A DNA stretch of 30,905 nt from a virus, in IMG/VR virus record IMGVR_UViG_3300047563_000169, positions 1-30,905 of that record. One strand, given 5' to 3'. Every line of letters starts with the position of its first letter. The first letter of the stretch is position 1. Positions 24,120 through 30,220 of the stretch are shown piece by piece. Under the pieces are notes generated by a model. It ran no database searches. It was not told the DNA's origin and saw only the letters and a list, made by a program, of their open reading frames with translations. Position numbers and translations under genes: made by a program.

Positions 24120-24692
24120 TTATTCATTAATTCTGTACGTGTAGTTTTTAATGTACCAATAAGAGCCATCAGATGACCTTGAAAAATTGTACCAATATCC
24201 TTTTTCATTATTCCGAATTGAACTTATTCCTTTAGCCGTTATTTTTTCTTTGTCTGCTAATGGATCAACATTCTTTTGCCAAAAATCGAATAAATCTAAA
24301 AACTTATTTTGAACAAATTCAAATTGATATTTAGGCGTTCCCTTTATTTCAAGGTCTTTATTAGCTCCTTCATATATAATTGAAAAATGAACACATAAAT
24401 TACCTTCACTTTCAAAATTTGTTTGACTTTCACCATAAACCATATGAGCTTTCAAACTCTTTTTGTCTTCTTCTGTTGCGTCTATTGGTACATAAATGAA
24501 TGTTGAATAATTTTCTTTAAGTGTTTTTAGTTCCTTAAAAAAAACATATTTAATTCTTGAACTGCTTGCAATATCATCCGAAAATTGTCTTGCAAAATTA
24601 GCATCACAATTATTTGCATGTTTTAAATATTCAACATTTTGTGCATTGGTAAAACCGTAAGATAACAGTAATAGTAAAAATAGATTTTTCAT
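24120..24692 (-). CDS. Secreted cargo protein with signal peptide
   Basis: The 190-aa protein has an N-terminal signal sequence, MKNLFLLLLLSYGFTNAQ, likely cleaved after TNA, followed by a mature domain of about 170 residues with Cys at 29 and 118. Further features are TFIYVPIDATEEDKKSLK and a segment of aromatic residues near the end (GYWYNFSRSSDGSYWYIKN). No domain family is recognised. It precedes a strong terminator and lies between the packaging module and the early genes, the place where temperate phages carry moron genes. It is likely expressed by the lysogen and acts outside the cytoplasm. Confidence 0.65.
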   Translation of the reverse strand: MKNLFLLLLLSYGFTNAQNVEYLKHANNCDANFARQFSDDIASSSRIKYVFFKELKTLKENYSTFIYVPIDATEEDKKSLKAHMVYGESQTNFESEGNLCVHFSIIYEGANKDLEIKGTPKYQFEFVQNKFLDLFDFWQKNVDPLADKEKITAKGISSIRNNEKGYWYNFSRSSDGSYWYIKNYTYRINE

Positions 24693-24694
24693 TT

Positions 24695-24940
24695 TTAAAA
24701 GATTTTAATTGTGTTAATTTGTATATCAGTTGTTCTTACTAGCGTTAGGCCATTGTATTTTGGTGATAACGCAAAATTGTTTTCAGGATACAATGCCATT
24801 ATTCCAGTTATATGGTCTCGTAAAGCTTTAAAATCATCTAAATGAATAACAATTCCTTCTGGCTTTTTATTTGGATTTTCTTTTTTCCAGTAATATAATG
24901 CCTCATCAATTATCTTGTGTGTTATTACTTGAGTTATCAT
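24695..24940 (-). CDS. Hypothetical phage protein of Bacteroidota
   Basis: The 81-aa protein contains ALYYWKKENPNKKPEGIVIH followed by FALSPKYNGLTLVRTTDI. The pattern is familiar from short proteins in Bacteroidota phages and resembles parts of encapsulin or capsid E-loop sequences, but it is too short for a capsid. Function unknown. It stops 3 nt from the secreted protein gene, so it is probably co-transcribed with it. Confidence 0.55.
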   Translation of the reverse strand: MITQVITHKIIDEALYYWKKENPNKKPEGIVIHLDDFKALRDHITGIMALYPENNFALSPKYNGLTLVRTTDIQINTIKIF

Positions 24941-24982
24941 ATATGTTGTTTTTAAGTTGTTAAAAATAAGAATTAAATTTAT

Positions 24983-25297
24983 TTAAATGGATAAGATATC
25001 TTCATTATACTTATCTATCATTGCTCCAACTTGAATGGCTTCTTTTATAAGGTTAAAATTGTGAGTTCTCATCAAGTCCAATGCCTTTTTTTGCTCCTCT
25101 AAGTTATCGGTCTTTACATTTTTCCAAAGAACATCTTTGATAACTCTTATAATATCCATTTCCTCGTCCATTTCCTCAATTTCTTCTAGCAAAACAGCAA
25201 ACCCTTCATGTGGTGAGTTTGTGGGTTGTGGAAATTTTTCTCGTGCTCTTTTTAATTCATCACTGATAAGAGCCTCTATTTGTTTATTGTTTTTCAT
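24983..25297 (-). CDS. MazG-like nucleotide pyrophosphohydrolase-type protein
   Basis: The 104-aa product shows ELKRAREKFPQPTNSPHEGF and LLEEIEEMDEEMD, matching the MazG-like all-alpha NTP pyrophosphatase family with its Mg-binding EExxE-type motif at about residues 37-45. Phage versions often adjust host nucleotide pools. It lies between the OB-like gene of the DGR cluster and accessory genes. Activity is inferred from the motif only. Confidence 0.6.
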   Translation of the reverse strand: MKNNKQIEALISDELKRAREKFPQPTNSPHEGFAVLLEEIEEMDEEMDIIRVIKDVLWKNVKTDNLEEQKKALDLMRTHNFNLIKEAIQVGAMIDKYNEDILSI

Positions 25298-25309
25298 TTT
25301 TTCTTATTT

Positions 25310-25606
25310 TTAAGTGAATTCTGGGTAATCATTATTTTTCACGATTGTAGTTGTAAAAGGGAATTTATCTTCGGGGACTTCTTTAATCATTTGCATCAGT
25401 ATTTTAGAGCCAGTGAAAACAACAAACTTTGTTTCGTTCCTTTCTATTTGAAGTGTTAAGTAATCTGTGTTTTCTTTTTTTGTAGACTTGTCGATTTTGA
25501 AGCCGGTTACTTTTATTTCTTGATTTAATATTTTATCGATTTTCATTTTGTCTCCAACAAAGCAGTTGGGTTGAGCTTTTATTCCTAAATCTTTAAATTT
25601 TGTCAT
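25310..25606 (-). CDS. OB-fold-like small protein coupled to the DGR reverse transcriptase
   Basis: The 98-aa protein has a beta-strand pattern (KIDKILNQEIKVTGFKI, DYLTLQIERNETKFVVFTGS) that resembles OB-fold or ssDNA-binding-type small proteins of Bacteroidota phages. Its ATG lies inside the reverse transcriptase gene, 14 bp before its stop, so translation is probably coupled. A role in cDNA handling is possible, but the same kind of protein also occurs in phages without a DGR, so linkage may be incidental. Confidence 0.55.
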   Translation of the reverse strand: MTKFKDLGIKAQPNCFVGDKMKIDKILNQEIKVTGFKIDKSTKKENTDYLTLQIERNETKFVVFTGSKILMQMIKEVPEDKFPFTTTIVKNNDYPEFT

Positions 25607-26555
25607 TTGGTAATAATTTTTTTAATAAGTTTTTTGTATTGGCGTGTTTAGTCCAGCCTTTATAGGCTGCGATTGTGGCTTTGTTTTTGTTTTTGGATAC
25701 TGCTTTAGCAAATCTTCTTTTGATTGATGGACGAAGTAATGTGTGCGTGTGAAAGTGAACATAACCAACAAAGTCAATCCCTCTTTTGGCAACTGGGAAT
25801 ACTTGATAATTTTTCTTTACCAGTAGCTTTAAATTATTATTTAAATACTGTTTAATATCAAATAAAATTTCATGTAAATGTGGTTTGTTGTTTGAGAGTA
25901 TCACGATGTCATCAGCGTATCTGAAGTAATATTTCACTTGTTTTGTTTCTTTGATCCAGTGGTCAAAATAGGTGAGGTAAAAATTGGCAAAATACTGACT
26001 CAAATAATTACCTATTGGTAAACCCTCAGCGCTGTCTATAATTTCATCAAGTAACCAAAGAAGGTCGTTGTCCTTGATTTTTTTTCGTAGCAAGTGCTTT
26101 AAAATATCATGATTAACATTTGGATAAAATTTAGTGATGTCGAGCTTGAGGCAATAAGTTGTATCCTCCTGGTCCTGCAATGCAATTTTTATATTATTGG
26201 AAGCTTGGTGAATACCTTTTCCTTTGATGCTACTATAGGTGTCATTAGTAAACCACTTTGTAAATAATGGCTCTAAGACGTTCATAATAGCATGATGAGT
26301 AATACGGTCGGGAAAGTATGGAAGTCTGAATACAAGCCGCTCCTTTGGCTCAAAAACCTTGAAAGTTTGATATTCAGAAGTTCGATAAGTTTTTAATTTT
26401 AAAATCTCATGAAGCATCTCTAAATTATACTCCTTATTTTTATCAAACTGTCGAACACCATACTGATTTGACTTGCCTCTTCTTGCTTTCAACTCAGAAG
26501 CTTCGAGGTTTTCGGGTGATATTATTTTTTCGTATAAATTGCCTATTCTTTTCAT
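25593..26555 (-). CDS. DGR reverse transcriptase
   Basis: The 320-aa RT makes mutagenised cDNA from the template repeat RNA. Motifs seen: N-terminal basic region with RRGKSNQYGVRQF; FRLPYFPDRITHHAIMNVLE (76-95); KLDITKFYPNV with the first catalytic Asp (139); GLPIGNYLSQ (178-187), matching the DGR-specific motif [ILV]GxxxSQ; YADD (213-216), the polymerase centre; and GIDFVGY (259-265). No maturase or endonuclease domain exists, so this is not a group II intron. Start ATG at 26555 lies 104 bp from the template repeat, with the usual order target-TR-RT. Confidence 0.95.
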   Translation of the reverse strand: MKRIGNLYEKIISPENLEASELKARRGKSNQYGVRQFDKNKEYNLEMLHEILKLKTYRTSEYQTFKVFEPKERLVFRLPYFPDRITHHAIMNVLEPLFTKWFTNDTYSSIKGKGIHQASNNIKIALQDQEDTTYCLKLDITKFYPNVNHDILKHLLRKKIKDNDLLWLLDEIIDSAEGLPIGNYLSQYFANFYLTYFDHWIKETKQVKYYFRYADDIVILSNNKPHLHEILFDIKQYLNNNLKLLVKKNYQVFPVAKRGIDFVGYVHFHTHTLLRPSIKRRFAKAVSKNKNKATIAAYKGWTKHANTKNLLKKLLPNDKI

Positions 26556-26658
26556 GCCTTGTTATTGTAGCTCTCTTTCAATTATTTACTAAAGAACTGT
26601 TGTTCAAATTTGTTTTTTGCTATGTGAGCAAGGTCTGCAACGCCTATTGTAACAATTT

Positions 26659-26730
26659 GGGCACTGACATTCGAGTTCGTATTCCAGTTATCGTAGTCGT
26701 TGTACGAAAACACGGGACCCGACGAAGAAC
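26659..26730 (-). repeat. DGR template repeat (TR), 72 bp
   Basis: On the minus strand it reads from GTTCTTCGTCGGGTCCC to GTCAGTGCCC. It lies in the gap between the last target gene and the RT gene and is not inside a gene. It contains 16 adenines, all in the last 45 nt; the first 27 nt have none. In frame with the targets it would encode YNDYDNWNTNSNV, a series of Asn-, Asp- and Tyr-type codons typical of mutable DGR templates. Each variable repeat matches it except at adenines. Confidence 0.97.
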
Positions 26731-26759
26731 TACAGTATTGCATTGCACCACCGGTATTA

Positions 26760-27137
26760 TTATTTAATCTTTCTTTGGTAAACCATCATTTTTTCATAGA
26801 GTTCTGGGAACGCTTCAAAAATATGTTTGCTTGCTTCTATTGATTCCGAAACAAGGCGGGCACCGACATCCGAGTGCGCAGCCCAGCAACCGTAGCCGTA
26901 GTACGAAAACACGGGACCCGACGAAGAACCGAGCTGCACAACTGGATTGTACTTCCGCTGAGTAAAATCACTAAAATCAGGATTAAACTCATTATTGACA
27001 AAATCATTTACCATGCATAAATGTGCAAAAGCTTTCACAGCTTCAATATGTCTTTCAGGAATTCCGGTTACTGATACTGCATTGGCATCAAGACCATCAG
27101 CATCATATGCTTGTTGTATGTTTTTAATTTTTTGCAT
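26760..27137 (-). CDS. DGR target protein 1
   Basis: The 125-aa soluble protein has an N-terminal helical part (IPERHIEAVKAFAHL), a conserved connector SDFTQRKYNPVVQLG, the variable segment (residues 71-92: SSSGPVF constant, then SYYGYGCWAAHSDVG) and a 30-residue helical C-terminal tail after GARL. It belongs to a family of small Bacteroidota proteins with a highly variable aromatic- and Asn/Asp-rich core ending VGSRL or VGARL. It is not linked to a tail gene and has no signal peptide. The variable repeat is not at the extreme C-terminus as in many DGR targets. The TR follows 29 bp after its stop. Confidence 0.85.
   Translation of the reverse strand: MQKIKNIQQAYDADGLDANAVSVTGIPERHIEAVKAFAHLCMVNDFVNNEFNPDFSDFTQRKYNPVVQLGSSSGPVFSYYGYGCWAAHSDVGARLVSESIEASKHIFEAFPELYEKMMVYQRKIK
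26858..26929 (-). repeat. Variable repeat 1 (VR1)
   Basis: The 72-bp segment differs from the template at 11 positions, all template adenines (changes to T, G and C), and is identical at all 56 non-adenine positions. It encodes SYYGYGCWAAHSDVG where the template would give SYNDYDNWNTNSNVS. Confidence 0.97.
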
Positions 27138-27149
27138 TTCTTTTGATTA

Positions 27150-27521
27150 TTAAGTTCTTGATTTTTCGAATTGTGGAAGGAATTTCGTAACCGCATCTAT
27201 CATATTATCATAAGCATCTTTGCCATGAAAAACTTGGCGGGCACCGACACCCGAGCCCGTACACCAGTAATCGCAGACGTTGCACGAAAACACGGGACCC
27301 GACGAAGAACCAAGTTGAAAACATGGATGATACTTAGGAGTTCCATCGCAAAAGTCCGGTAGCTTTCCATCATTGTAGTAAGCAACAATCATTTTTTCTT
27401 CGCGATAGCCAATTTCATCACTGGTTAAGCCTTCGCAAAATTTTTCAAACGCTTCTTTTGTAGTGTTGTGAAAAGCATAGATTTCATCCATGCTTTTGAT
27501 TTCTGTTTTTTTCTTTGTCAT
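27150..27521 (-). CDS. DGR target protein 2
   Basis: I choose the ATG at 27521 (123 aa, MTKKKTEIKSMDEIYAF) rather than an upstream one at 27584, because the longer form would overlap target gene 3 and begins with unlikely sequence. The protein has an N-terminal helical part, the connector YNDGKLPDFCDGTPKYHPCF, the constant SSSGPVF, then the variable part SCNVCDYWCTGSGVG and a tail YDNMIDAVTKFLP shared with target 3. It has four Cys in or near the variable loop, all but one produced by A-to-G or A-to-T changes. Confidence 0.85.
   Translation of the reverse strand: MTKKKTEIKSMDEIYAFHNTTKEAFEKFCEGLTSDEIGYREEKMIVAYYNDGKLPDFCDGTPKYHPCFQLGSSSGPVFSCNVCDYWCTGSGVGARQVFHGKDAYDNMIDAVTKFLPQFEKSRT
27239..27310 (-). 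repeat. Variable repeat 2 (VR2)
   Basis: Differs from the template at 11 positions, all at template adenines, with full identity at the 56 other positions. It encodes CNVCDYWCTGSGV in place of YNDYDNWNTNSNV. Confidence 0.97.
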
Positions 27522-27531
27522 TTTGAGTGTT

Positions 27532-27984
27532 TTAAGATGTTTGTAATTGTTCGTAGTATGGTAAGAATTTAGTAACGGCATCAATCATATTGTCATAAGA
27601 CAAATAATCAAGGCGGGCACCGACAAACGAGCCCGTACGCCAGAAATCGTAGTCGTGGTACGAAAACACGGGACCCGACGAAGAACCAAGTTGAAAACGT
27701 GGATGATACTTTCTTTGATTAGTATCACTATAGTCTGGTAACTGACCTTCATTATATGCTGCCACAATAAGTTTACAGCTTTCATAGGCAGCTGTGTTAG
27801 CAGAACGCCCTTTAATTAATTCCTGATACTGTTGCTCAGTCATGTTGTTTTCTCTCAGTACATCAGCGAATGTATTGACGCGTTCTTTGATGTCTTTTGG
27901 TAATTCAACAAAGGTGATTTCTCCTTTTGTCTCATCGAAAAGAGCTTTGTGTCCTTTCGGAATGTCAATTTTAATTTTGTTCAT
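27532..27984 (-). CDS. DGR target protein 3
   Basis: The 150-aa protein begins with MNKIKIDIPKGHKALFDETK, then strands and helices (DIKERVNTFADVLRENNMTE), the connector YNEGQLPDYSDTNQRKYHPR, the constant SSSGPVF, the variable part SYHDYDFWRTGSFVG and the tail YDNMIDAVTKFLPYYEQL. The N-terminal DIPKGHKALFDETKGEITF-type region is shared with many Bacteroidota proteins of this kind. Targets 2 and 3 are close paralogues at both flanks of the variable part. It is the first gene of the target-TR-RT transcript. Confidence 0.85.
   Translation of the reverse strand: MNKIKIDIPKGHKALFDETKGEITFVELPKDIKERVNTFADVLRENNMTEQQYQELIKGRSANTAAYESCKLIVAAYNEGQLPDYSDTNQRKYHPRFQLGSSSGPVFSYHDYDFWRTGSFVGARLDYLSYDNMIDAVTKFLPYYEQLQTS
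27615..27686 (-). repeat. Variable repeat 3 (VR3)
   Basis: Differs from the template at 10 positions, all template adenines, with full identity at the 56 other positions. It encodes YHDYDFWRTGSFV in place of YNDYDNWNTNSNV. Confidence 0.97.
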
Positions 27985-28011
27985 TTTATTGTTGTTTTAA
28001 ATTTTACGTTT

Positions 28012-28086
28012 AATAAACCGGAAGGATGTAGCGGTCCAATTTTAGTATGTTGTTAGTTTTTTATTTTGCTAGGCCTCCCGGTTATT
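28012..28086 (-). promoter_or_regulatory. Stem-loop leader upstream of the DGR target operon
   Basis: AATAA-CCGG-AGG-type arms at 28012-28025 and 28074-28086 pair with one bulge and one mismatch, enclosing an unpaired A/T-rich loop of about 48 nt. It lies directly after the stop of the 174-aa gene and before target gene 3 (gap 28 nt between stem and ATG region is A-rich). It could be a weak terminator for the upstream genes, or a control element for the DGR transcript. Confidence 0.4.
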
Positions 28087-28087
28087 T

Positions 28088-28612
28088 TTAAAGTTTTGAA
28101 TAGTCGTCTAAATAACTCCTTTGAGTTATATAGGTTGATGGATATTTTTGAGCGATATTCTTTCTCTGACAGAACTTTTTGTACTCAGGTATAGAAAGGA
28201 ATAGTTTTATAATATCTGCCTCTTTTAGCTTCTTGAAATACTTCTCAGCTTGGAACTTGTCTACTTTGTAATCGTATAGTTTCCAAAAAGATTCAAAGGA
28301 TAAATCAGCGGGAGATTTTTCAATTTCAAATTTCTTAAGCATGTCCTTTTTATTAAGCCACATCGCTTTGAACATTGCTTCTGTTGCTGGAAAACGAACA
28401 AGTAAGTAGTGATTTAATTCTTTCTTAGTTGTGAAAGGCAACGTTTCGATATCTTGGGGCAAATAGCCCATAAAAAGCCAATTGATTTGCTTTTCGTCAA
28501 GAATTCCATCAACAACATGAAACTCTCTTAAATTGCCGTTTAAATCATATTTAAAAAGAAATTCAAGTCCGATGTCTTTTCCTTTTGCTCTATATGTTGT
28601 GTGTTGGTTCAT
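28088..28612 (-). CDS. Putative early phage protein with replication-protein-like C-terminal domain
   Basis: The 174-aa protein ends with FESFWKLYDYKVDKFQAEKY, then helices and KYPSTYITQRSYLDDY. The pattern FW-x2-Y-x-K and a final W/Y-L-x2-x2-Y unit resembles the C-terminal domain of phage replication initiator or helicase-loader-type proteins. The N-terminal half is not recognised. In a Mu-like phage the role is unclear, and DNA binding is the most I would infer. It overlaps the DUF4406 gene by 4 nt. Confidence 0.45.
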   Translation of the reverse strand: MNQHTTYRAKGKDIGLEFLFKYDLNGNLREFHVVDGILDEKQINWLFMGYLPQDIETLPFTTKKELNHYLLVRFPATEAMFKAMWLNKKDMLKKFEIEKSPADLSFESFWKLYDYKVDKFQAEKYFKKLKEADIIKLFLSIPEYKKFCQRKNIAQKYPSTYITQRSYLDDYSKL

Positions 28613-28914
28613 AGGTCTGCTATTTCACTATAGATATCAATATTTAAATCAATTGCTGTTTGTAATTCTAATTGCGCACCTGGGCTATCTTTTGAGCATG
28701 GCATCATAAAAATACCATCAACAGTTTTGAGAGCTTCAAGACATTTATCCATTGCTACATGCCAGTTTTCGCTTGGATTGTTAATTAGCTTTATAGGGTT
28801 TATTACGTTATACCCTTTGGCTGATATAACTTGCTCCATTCGTTCAAATTTGATTTTACAAACTGATGGTTGAAGTCCGGTTACTTTGCCAGCGATGTAG
28901 ATGGTTTTTTTCAT
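28609..28914 (-). CDS. DUF4406 protein (nucleoside deoxyribosyltransferase-like fold)
   Basis: The 101-aa protein shows TIYIAGKVTG at its start, FERMEQVISAKGYNVINPIK in the middle and DGIFMMPCSKDSPGAQLELQ, which match DUF4406. That family shares a Rossmann-like fold with nucleoside deoxyribosyltransferases. Substrate unknown. The SPGAQLE motif contains the Glu typical of that fold's active site. Confidence 0.8.
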   Translation of the reverse strand: MKKTIYIAGKVTGLQPSVCKIKFERMEQVISAKGYNVINPIKLINNPSENWHVAMDKCLEALKTVDGIFMMPCSKDSPGAQLELQTAIDLNIDIYSEIADL

Positions 28915-29249
28915 GCTAATTGTTGATTTAACTTGTTTTTGATAAACAGAATTACATTTCTATCATAATCGTTCAAACTATAATCTTCAGCCATTAAAAG
29001 AAATTGTTCTAGACAATTGGCTTCGTAATATTTGAATGTGAATTTTGGCTTTTTAGGTTTGTTAAAAAGTGTGTTGCTACTACTTTCTATTTCCAAATGC
29101 TTTTTTTTTATCTTGAGTATAATTTCATCCAGTATAGACTTCATTACTTTTTCATTGCGGGTTTTGGGATAGACATAATTGATAAAATTGAAACAATACA
29201 CTAAAGTGTTTAATTGTCTAGCCGTAAGCTGTATTTCTATTTTTTTCAT
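28911..29249 (-). CDS. Hypothetical early protein
   Basis: The 112-aa protein is basic and helical (LNTLVYCFNFINYVYPKTRN, then a Lys-rich segment KKHLEIESSSNTLFNKPKKP). No family recognised. It lies in a tightly packed early operon, overlapping the DUF4406 gene by 4 nt and separated by 1 nt from the Cys-rich gene. Confidence 0.5.
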   Translation of the reverse strand: MKKIEIQLTARQLNTLVYCFNFINYVYPKTRNEKVMKSILDEIILKIKKKHLEIESSSNTLFNKPKKPKFTFKYYEANCLEQFLLMAEDYSLNDYDRNVILFIKNKLNQQLA

Positions 29250-29250
29250 C

Positions 29251-29442
29251 TTAACAATCAGTTTTTGGTTTAGTTAATTGTTCGTTACAATCAGCACATT
29301 CTATAACGCTAGTTTCACAGATTCCAAAGGTTTCCAAAACACGAGTAAGCTTGTTTGGGTGGTTACATTCTTCTGCAATAGAATAATCATTCAAGCAACT
29401 AAAATCACAATGATCAATATGTTCACAATTACACTTTGGCAT
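29251..29442 (-). CDS. Small Cys-rich putative zinc-binding protein
   Basis: The 63-aa product contains nine Cys and four His, arranged as CNCEHIDHCDFSC near the start and CETSVIECADCNEQL near the end. This suggests one or two zinc sites. Mu's Com, a small zinc-finger activator of mom translation, has a similar size, but no sequence similarity can be claimed. The gene shares its boundary base with the preceding gene. Confidence 0.55.
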   Translation of the reverse strand: MPKCNCEHIDHCDFSCLNDYSIAEECNHPNKLTRVLETFGICETSVIECADCNEQLTKPKTDC

Positions 29443-29786
29443 TACTTAAATGTTGATAGTACAATTCCTTTGAAAGCTTGAATGATTTTTTTTAGATCAT
29501 CAATTTCCATATCAATTAGTTTCTTTTTTACTGGTGATTTTTCACTTTGTAAAAAGTTGCTCAATCGTTCCAAATCAGGAACTTCACCTTTATATGTTTC
29601 TTTAGTCCATTGGGCTTGATACATCAGTGAAAACAAAACTTTTCGCTTTGCTGGGTTTGGCTTTGTATTAGTAAAACTTGCCCAATTACCCTGATTTGGC
29701 TTTTCTGACAAGTAGTTAGCAATGGCAGAACCACTGCCAGAGTAAGCTATTGGTTTTCGAGGTTCTTGTTTAGTTGTTGTCGTCAT
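29442..29786 (-). CDS. Putative GemA-like early regulator
   Basis: The 114-aa protein has a Ser/Gly-rich N-terminus and a helical C-terminal half (KRKVLFSLMYQAQWTKETYK, then LIDMEIDDLKKIIQAFKGI). That is the size and final helix pattern of Mu GemA / DUF1018 proteins, which modulate host and phage gene expression. I see only partial likeness. The location between the DUF3164 gene and early genes fits. Confidence 0.35.
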   Translation of the reverse strand: MTTTTKQEPRKPIAYSGSGSAIANYLSEKPNQGNWASFTNTKPNPAKRKVLFSLMYQAQWTKETYKGEVPDLERLSNFLQSEKSPVKKKLIDMEIDDLKKIIQAFKGIVLSTFK

Positions 29787-29958
29787 GTTCTATGAATTTT
29801 TGACAATTTTTATCTTCAAAGCGAATGGATGAGGTTATACTCTCTTCACGAGTTCCTGCATCATTAAGCATCTGTAAGTATCGTTTGCAAATCATTCTTT
29901 TTTTGCAGCTGTTGTTATTGCAACGCGATACATTATTTGGTATTAATTTTTGTGTCAT
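29770..29958 (-). CDS. Small Cys-containing phage protein
   Basis: The 62-aa product has CNNNSCKKRMICKRYLQML near the start and DKNCQKF near the end. A pattern CNN-x-SC-x5-C-x-RY occurs in short proteins of many Bacteroidota phages, possibly metal-binding. Function unknown. It overlaps the following gene by 17 nt. Confidence 0.55.
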   Translation of the reverse strand: MTQKLIPNNVSRCNNNSCKKRMICKRYLQMLNDAGTREESITSSIRFEDKNCQKFIEHDDNN

Positions 29959-29975
29959 GTGTTTTTGTTTTTTGT

Positions 29976-30043
29976 TCCCGGAGCAGGTTTCGAACCTGTC
30001 TTACACCCCAACTGTAAGCTGCGCCAATTATCGCTATCCGGGA
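29976..30043 (-). tRNA. tRNA-Pro(UGG)-like sequence, degenerate
   Basis: The minus strand gives a perfect 7-bp acceptor (TCCCGGA with TCCGGGA), D-arm GCG/CGC with GG in the loop, anticodon arm TTACA/TGTAA with 7-nt loop GTTGGGG (U33, anticodon TGG, G37) and a T-arm AGG-TTCGAAA-CCT. It spans 68 nt and the variable loop is almost absent (1-2 nt), so it is shorter than normal. No CCA is encoded. A phage tRNA, a tRNA mimic or a decayed attachment copy are all possible. Confidence 0.5.
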
Positions 30044-30063
30044 GACCCAACCTAACCAATTTT

Positions 30064-30219
30064 TTAGCCTTTATGTTTTTGGTTTAACTTCTCCATTTTG
30101 GTTAAAAACCAATTTCTGAATACTCCAATCCACATAATAATTAGATAGCCACAAAAGACAAATCCAACTATCATAATTAGCAGCAGAATAATGTGTAAGA
30201 GCTGTATAATCTTTTCCAT
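30064..30219 (-). CDS. Small membrane protein, 51 aa
   Basis: ATG at 30219 starts one nucleotide beyond the stop of the DUF3164 gene and runs to TAA at 30064-30066. The product (MEKIIQLLHIILLLIMIVGF, then VFCGYLIIMWIGVF) has one or two long hydrophobic segments and a basic C-terminal tail rich in Lys. Tight coupling to the DUF3164 gene argues that it is real. Function unknown. Confidence 0.65.
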   Translation of the reverse strand: MEKIIQLLHIILLLIMIVGFVFCGYLIIMWIGVFRNWFLTKMEKLNQKHKG

Positions 30220-30220
30220 A

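Noticed and set aside
24695-24940. Encapsulin or capsid protein interpretation of the 81-aa protein
   Set aside because: It is far too short, and a proper major capsid gene is at 15520-16473.
25593-26555. Group II intron or retron interpretation of the RT
   Set aside because: There is no maturase or endonuclease domain and no intron or msr/msd-like RNA; the [ILV]GxxxSQ motif and TR/VR pairs fit a DGR.
26468-26767. 99-aa open frame on the plus strand covering the RT start and template repeat
   Set aside because: It is antisense to the RT gene and to the template repeat, has no family resemblance, and is open only because the TR region lacks stops.
27522-27584. Upstream extension of target gene 2 (MMPLLNSYHTTNNYKHLKTLK)
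   Set aside because: It overlaps target gene 3 and has no likeness to the other targets; the ATG at 27521 is preferred.
26659-27686. Four similar 72-bp units at roughly 200-570 bp spacing, which could look like a CRISPR-like array or ordinary dispersed repeats
   Set aside because: The units are long, lie inside genes (except one), and differ only at adenines on one strand; this is a DGR pattern.
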